Shown: piece by piece, positions 5,768-7,867 of the stretch
How positions within the stretch are numbered: the stretch's first letter is position 1
Layout of the letters: the number at the start of each line of letters is the position of its first letter
DNA from: CAYNGH01 sp964396845
GTDB lineage: Bacteria; Vulcanimicrobiota; JAJTBE01; CAYNGH01
Reading direction: 5' to 3'
Assembly: GCA_964396845.1 (NCBI GenBank)
Contig: CAYNGH010000154.1
Location: 1 to 7,867 of the forward strand
Length of the DNA stretch: 7,867 bases
Program-made: the position numbers and the translations under genes
Notes under the pieces: model-generated
What the model saw: only the letters and a program-made list of their open reading frames with translations
Database searches by the model: none
What the model was told of the DNA's origin: nothing

Positions 5768-7714
5768 ATGCAAAAATCAAGGCAGTTTTTAGCCTTGTCG
5801 GCCATACTGCTCCTGACGGTGGCGTTCCTGTTCGGAGGATGTACCCAGGGGACTGATGACGGCGGGGTTATGCCGGGGACTATCAATGGCGTTGTCACCG
5901 ACAATGTCAGCGGGCAGGCCATTGAAGGGGCCAAAGTGAGCTTCGGGGTTCATTCTACTCAGACTGCATCTGATGGCAGTTATACTCTGAAGAACTTGCC
6001 CGTTGGGGTTGATCAGACTGTCATAGCTGTCAAAGAGGGCTATGAAAACTATCAGAGCGAAAAAGTCAACCTGACATCAGGGGAAATTCGGACTGTTGAT
6101 ATTGCTATGAACCCTGTGACTGTTGATACCGGCACTGTTACCGGCACTGTTACCGAGAACATCCCTGAGGAAGCAGGCCGAGTCCTGGCGCCTCTGGCGG
6201 GGGTGGAAGTTACCATCGGCGGGTTGACAGACACCACCGATGAGGATGGCGTTTACATCATCAATGGAGTTCTCCAGGGGAACCAGTCTGTTACTGCAAC
6301 CAAGGAAGGCTATCAGAACTACTCCGGCACTGTGGATGTGGTGGCCGGGGGGGGTGTTGACAAGAGCTTCACCATGGCTCCTGTGCCTCCCGACAGCGGT
6401 AATATTACCGGCACTGTCACCGATTATATCACTGATATTCCAGTGGTGGGGGCAACTGTTACTGTTGGGGGGCTATCCGACGTCACTGATTGGGATGGGG
6501 CTTACACCATCAACGGTATTCCTGCCGGGGCGGATCAGGCTATCACTGCAACGGCAACGGGTTATCGGGCCTATGCTGATACGGTGACCATTACCGCCGG
6601 AGAAACCCTGGACCACGGTTTCGAAATGGTTCCCTATGACCGGGTGACGGCAACTGACCCGGTGGATGGTGCGGTAGATGTGCCTGTTGATCAGGCTATC
6701 ACTGTTAGCTTCCAGCACAATATTGAAGCAGGAGCCGACTTTGCTGATATAACCGTCAACGACGGCACCGATGACATCGCCACCACCAACAACATTCTTG
6801 ATAATGTCCTGACTATCACCCCTGATGCCGACCTTGAATATGACACCACATACACGGTGACTGTTCCTGCAGCGGCGGTGGATGGTGTCCGGGTCATGGA
6901 AGAAGACCTGGTGTTCAGCTTTACAACCGAAACCCTCTACAGTCAGGTTGTTTCAACGGATCCTGAAGACGAAGATGTGAATGTGCCTGTCAACAAGGTG
7001 ATTACCGTCAATTTCGATATTGAAGTGACCGATGGATTGGGACTCAACAATATTATCGTGAACGACGGCACAGATGACATCGATACTACCAATGCTGTTC
7101 TTGGCAATGTCCTGACAATAGATCCCGTTAATCTTCTTGATGAAGGCACTACATATACGGTGACTATACCCGGAAACGCCGTTGTCCCTCCCATGGAGGA
7201 TGCACTGGTTTTCAGTTTTAGCACCGGGAATGTAGTTCTTTTTGAGGACTTTGAAAGCTGGCCCCCCAGTGGCTGGACAATAGTTGATCATATAAGCTCC
7301 GGGCATGTTTGGCTTAATGGGTTAGGAATTGGTCGAACTAATCTTACAGGGGGGACTGGAGATTTTGCTACAGCTGACAGCGACTATGCCGGCTCTGGCA
7401 CCACTATGGACACTTCTTTGATAACACCTGCACTGGATCTGTCCGGTTATTCCAACATTACTCTTGAGTTTAAAAGTGATTTTCGTCATCTATTATCAAG
7501 CCAGGCAAGGATAGATTTAAGCACTGATGGAGGGGCAACCTTTCCGCATAATCTGCTTGATTGGAGTGTTAGTATTCGAGGCCCCTGGACTGAAACTATT
7601 GATTTATCCGATTATGCAGGACAATCGAATGTAGTGATCCGTTTTCGCTATATTGCTTCTGGTTGGTATTGGTGGTGGCAGATTGATGATGTAATAATCA
7701 CCGGAACACCTTAG
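5768..7714 (+). CDS. Modular surface lipoprotein: three carboxypeptidase-regulatory-like repeats, two Ig-like domains, choice-of-anchor J-like domain
   Basis: This 648-residue protein starts with a lipoprotein signal peptide: basic QKSR, a hydrophobic core (7-22) and the cleavage site FGGC, with Cys25 as the lipidated residue. Phe at -3 is less common than Leu/Val. Three beta-sandwich repeats follow (about 37-115, 121-204, 211-288), each with a G-x-V-T start and a turn such as SDGSYTL, DEDGVYI or DWDGAYT, as in carboxypeptidase regulatory-like domains. Two Ig-like repeats of about 101 residues follow (about 292-388 and 393-487), beginning with (A/S)TDP and V(N/D)VPV and ending in VFSF(T/S)T; they fit the Big_5/SbsA type. 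The last part (490-648) opens with LFEDFESWPPSGW, has LITPALDLSG (551-560) and ends in WWWQIDDVII (635-644), the pattern of choice-of-anchor J jelly-roll domains. No enzyme motif is seen. Adhesion or polysaccharide/protein binding is inferred from the architecture. GGAGG lies seven bases before ATG. It is probably monocistronic, with a terminator directly after it. Confidence 0.88.
   Translation: MQKSRQFLALSAILLLTVAFLFGGCTQGTDDGGVMPGTINGVVTDNVSGQAIEGAKVSFGVHSTQTASDGSYTLKNLPVGVDQTVIAVKEGYENYQSEKVNLTSGEIRTVDIAMNPVTVDTGTVTGTVTENIPEEAGRVLAPLAGVEVTIGGLTDTTDEDGVYIINGVLQGNQSVTATKEGYQNYSGTVDVVAGGGVDKSFTMAPVPPDSGNITGTVTDYITDIPVVGATVTVGGLSDVTDWDGAYTINGIPAGADQAITATATGYRAYADTVTITAGETLDHGFEMVPYDRVTATDPVDGAVDVPVDQAITVSFQHNIEAGADFADITVNDGTDDIATTNNILDNVLTITPDADLEYDTTYTVTVPAAAVDGVRVMEEDLVFSFTTETLYSQVVSTDPEDEDVNVPVNKVITVNFDIEVTDGLGLNNIIVNDGTDDIDTTNAVLGNVLTIDPVNLLDEGTTYTVTIPGNAVVPPMEDALVFSFSTGNVVLFEDFESWPPSGWTIVDHISSGHVWLNGLGIGRTNLTGGTGDFATADSDYAGSGTTMDTSLITPALDLSGYSNITLEFKSDFRHLLSSQARIDLSTDGGATFPHNLLDWSVSIRGPWTETIDLSDYAGQSNVVIRFRYIASGWYWWWQIDDVIITGTP
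6128..6155 (+). repeat. 12-base tandem repeat inside the lipoprotein gene
   Basis: The unit ACCGGCACTGTT occurs twice in direct succession (6128-6139 and 6140-6151), and ACCG begins a third copy. It encodes TGTVTGTVT at the start of the second carboxypeptidase-regulatory-like repeat. A near-identical stretch, ACCGGCACTGTCACCG, reappears around 6409-6424 at the start of the third repeat. The length is a multiple of three, so gain or loss of a unit would keep the frame. Confidence 0.85.
6347..6354 (+). repeat. G8 homopolymer in the lipoprotein coding frame
   Basis: Eight consecutive G bases encode part of AGGGV near residue 195, at the end of the second carboxypeptidase-regulatory-like repeat. 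Shorter runs occur in the same gene: G6 at 6467-6472, C6 at 7262-7267 and G6 at 7349-7354. A change of one G in the longest run would shift the frame and remove the Ig-like and C-terminal domains. Confidence 0.9.
6758..7082 (+). repeat. Duplicated Ig-like module (about 303-base period)
   Basis: The 22 bases at 6758-6779 and those at 7061-7082 are identical except for one position (C versus A). Both encode NDGTDDI, 303 bases (101 residues) apart. Neighbouring codons also match in protein (NNILDNVLTI versus NAVLGNVLTI, TYTVTVP versus TYTVTIP). The similarity marks a tandem duplication of one Ig-like domain, with the second copy since drifted to a lower G+C content. Confidence 0.8.
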
Positions 7715-7737
7715 ATCTCAGAACAGGGAGATAACAA

Positions 7738-7782
7738 TTTTAAAAACCCCCGGCAGGCACTCTGCCCCGGGGGTTTTTAAAA
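7738..7782. terminator. Bidirectional Rho-independent terminator
   Basis: Perfect 16-base arms at 7738-7753 (TTTTAAAAACCCCCGG) and 7767-7782 (its reverse complement) enclose a 13-base loop. A G/C-rich core of seven pairs is flanked on the plus strand by A5 before and T5 after it, so the same hairpin has a T tract when read from either side. It lies 23 bases past the stop of the lipoprotein gene and would end that transcript. It could also end a minus-strand gene entering from the right. Confidence 0.93.
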
Positions 7783-7867
7783 CTTTATGGGCTGGCAAAG
7801 ATGAATGTCTGTTCCCTCAGGCTCCCTCATTTCGATCCAGGGAGCGGTATTGAATCGCCTCGGCCAC
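7783..7867. other. Unassigned right edge, possibly the 3' end of a converging gene
   Basis: After the terminator only 85 bases remain. All three minus-strand frames are open from the edge to a stop. One ends at 7817-7819 (...YRSLDRNEGA). A second runs up to the terminator (...EPEGTDIHLCQPIKF). The third stops earlier. Any of them could be the tail of a minus-strand gene, which would explain the bidirectional terminator. A plus-strand frame from an ATG at 7801 is also open to the edge but lacks a clear ribosome-binding site. None can be chosen from this sequence. Confidence 0.3.

Noticed and set aside
1..7867. CRISPR arrays, tRNA or rRNA genes, insertion sequences, phage genes
   Set aside because: No regularly spaced repeats, no cloverleaf or rRNA-like segments, and no transposase or integrase motifs were seen on either strand.

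Overview
This is a bacterial window of moderate G+C content. It has canonical Shine-Dalgarno sites, a lipoprotein signal peptide, the GatC subunit of the transamidation route to Gln/Asn-tRNA, and a Rho-independent terminator. Together these argue against an archaeon. The lineage cannot be fixed from the sequence. A free-living, probably anaerobic bacterium that uses peptides would fit the gene set, but that is inference only.

Layout. (1) Positions 1-2359, plus strand: the 3' part of a TIM-barrel sugar phosphate isomerase/epimerase, then 39 bases later a cation:proton antiporter of the CPA2 type. After a 118-base gap with a possible promoter comes a SlyD-like FKBP prolyl isomerase that starts at TTG. 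(2) Positions 2394-2708, minus strand: a stand-alone gatC that converges on the FKBP gene. (3) Positions 2951-5544, minus strand, read right to left: an OppB/DppB-type permease that very probably starts at TTG, an OppC/DppC-type permease coupled to it by a TAATG overlap, and a class I SAM-dependent methyltransferase with an acidic tail. No substrate-binding protein or ATPase for this transporter lies in the window. (4) A divergent intergenic region of about 220 bases. (5) Positions 5768-7714, plus strand: a large modular lipoprotein with three carboxypeptidase-regulatory-like repeats, two Ig-like repeats and a C-terminal jelly-roll-like domain of the choice-of-anchor J type. A strong bidirectional terminator follows at 7738-7782. 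(6) The last 85 bases are an edge too short to assign.

How the genes fit together. The two permeases form the membrane channel of a peptide (or nickel/oligosaccharide) ABC importer and must borrow their binding protein and ATPases from elsewhere. The large lipoprotein, divergent from them, is probably displayed on the cell surface or in the periplasm. The remaining genes are housekeeping or stress functions (protein folding, ion homeostasis, tRNA charging) with no clear shared pathway. I found no phage, transposon, CRISPR, tRNA or rRNA, and no convincing new multi-gene system. The most interesting items are the modular lipoprotein with its internal repeats and G8 tract, the orphan permease pair with a methyltransferase attached, and the isolated gatC.
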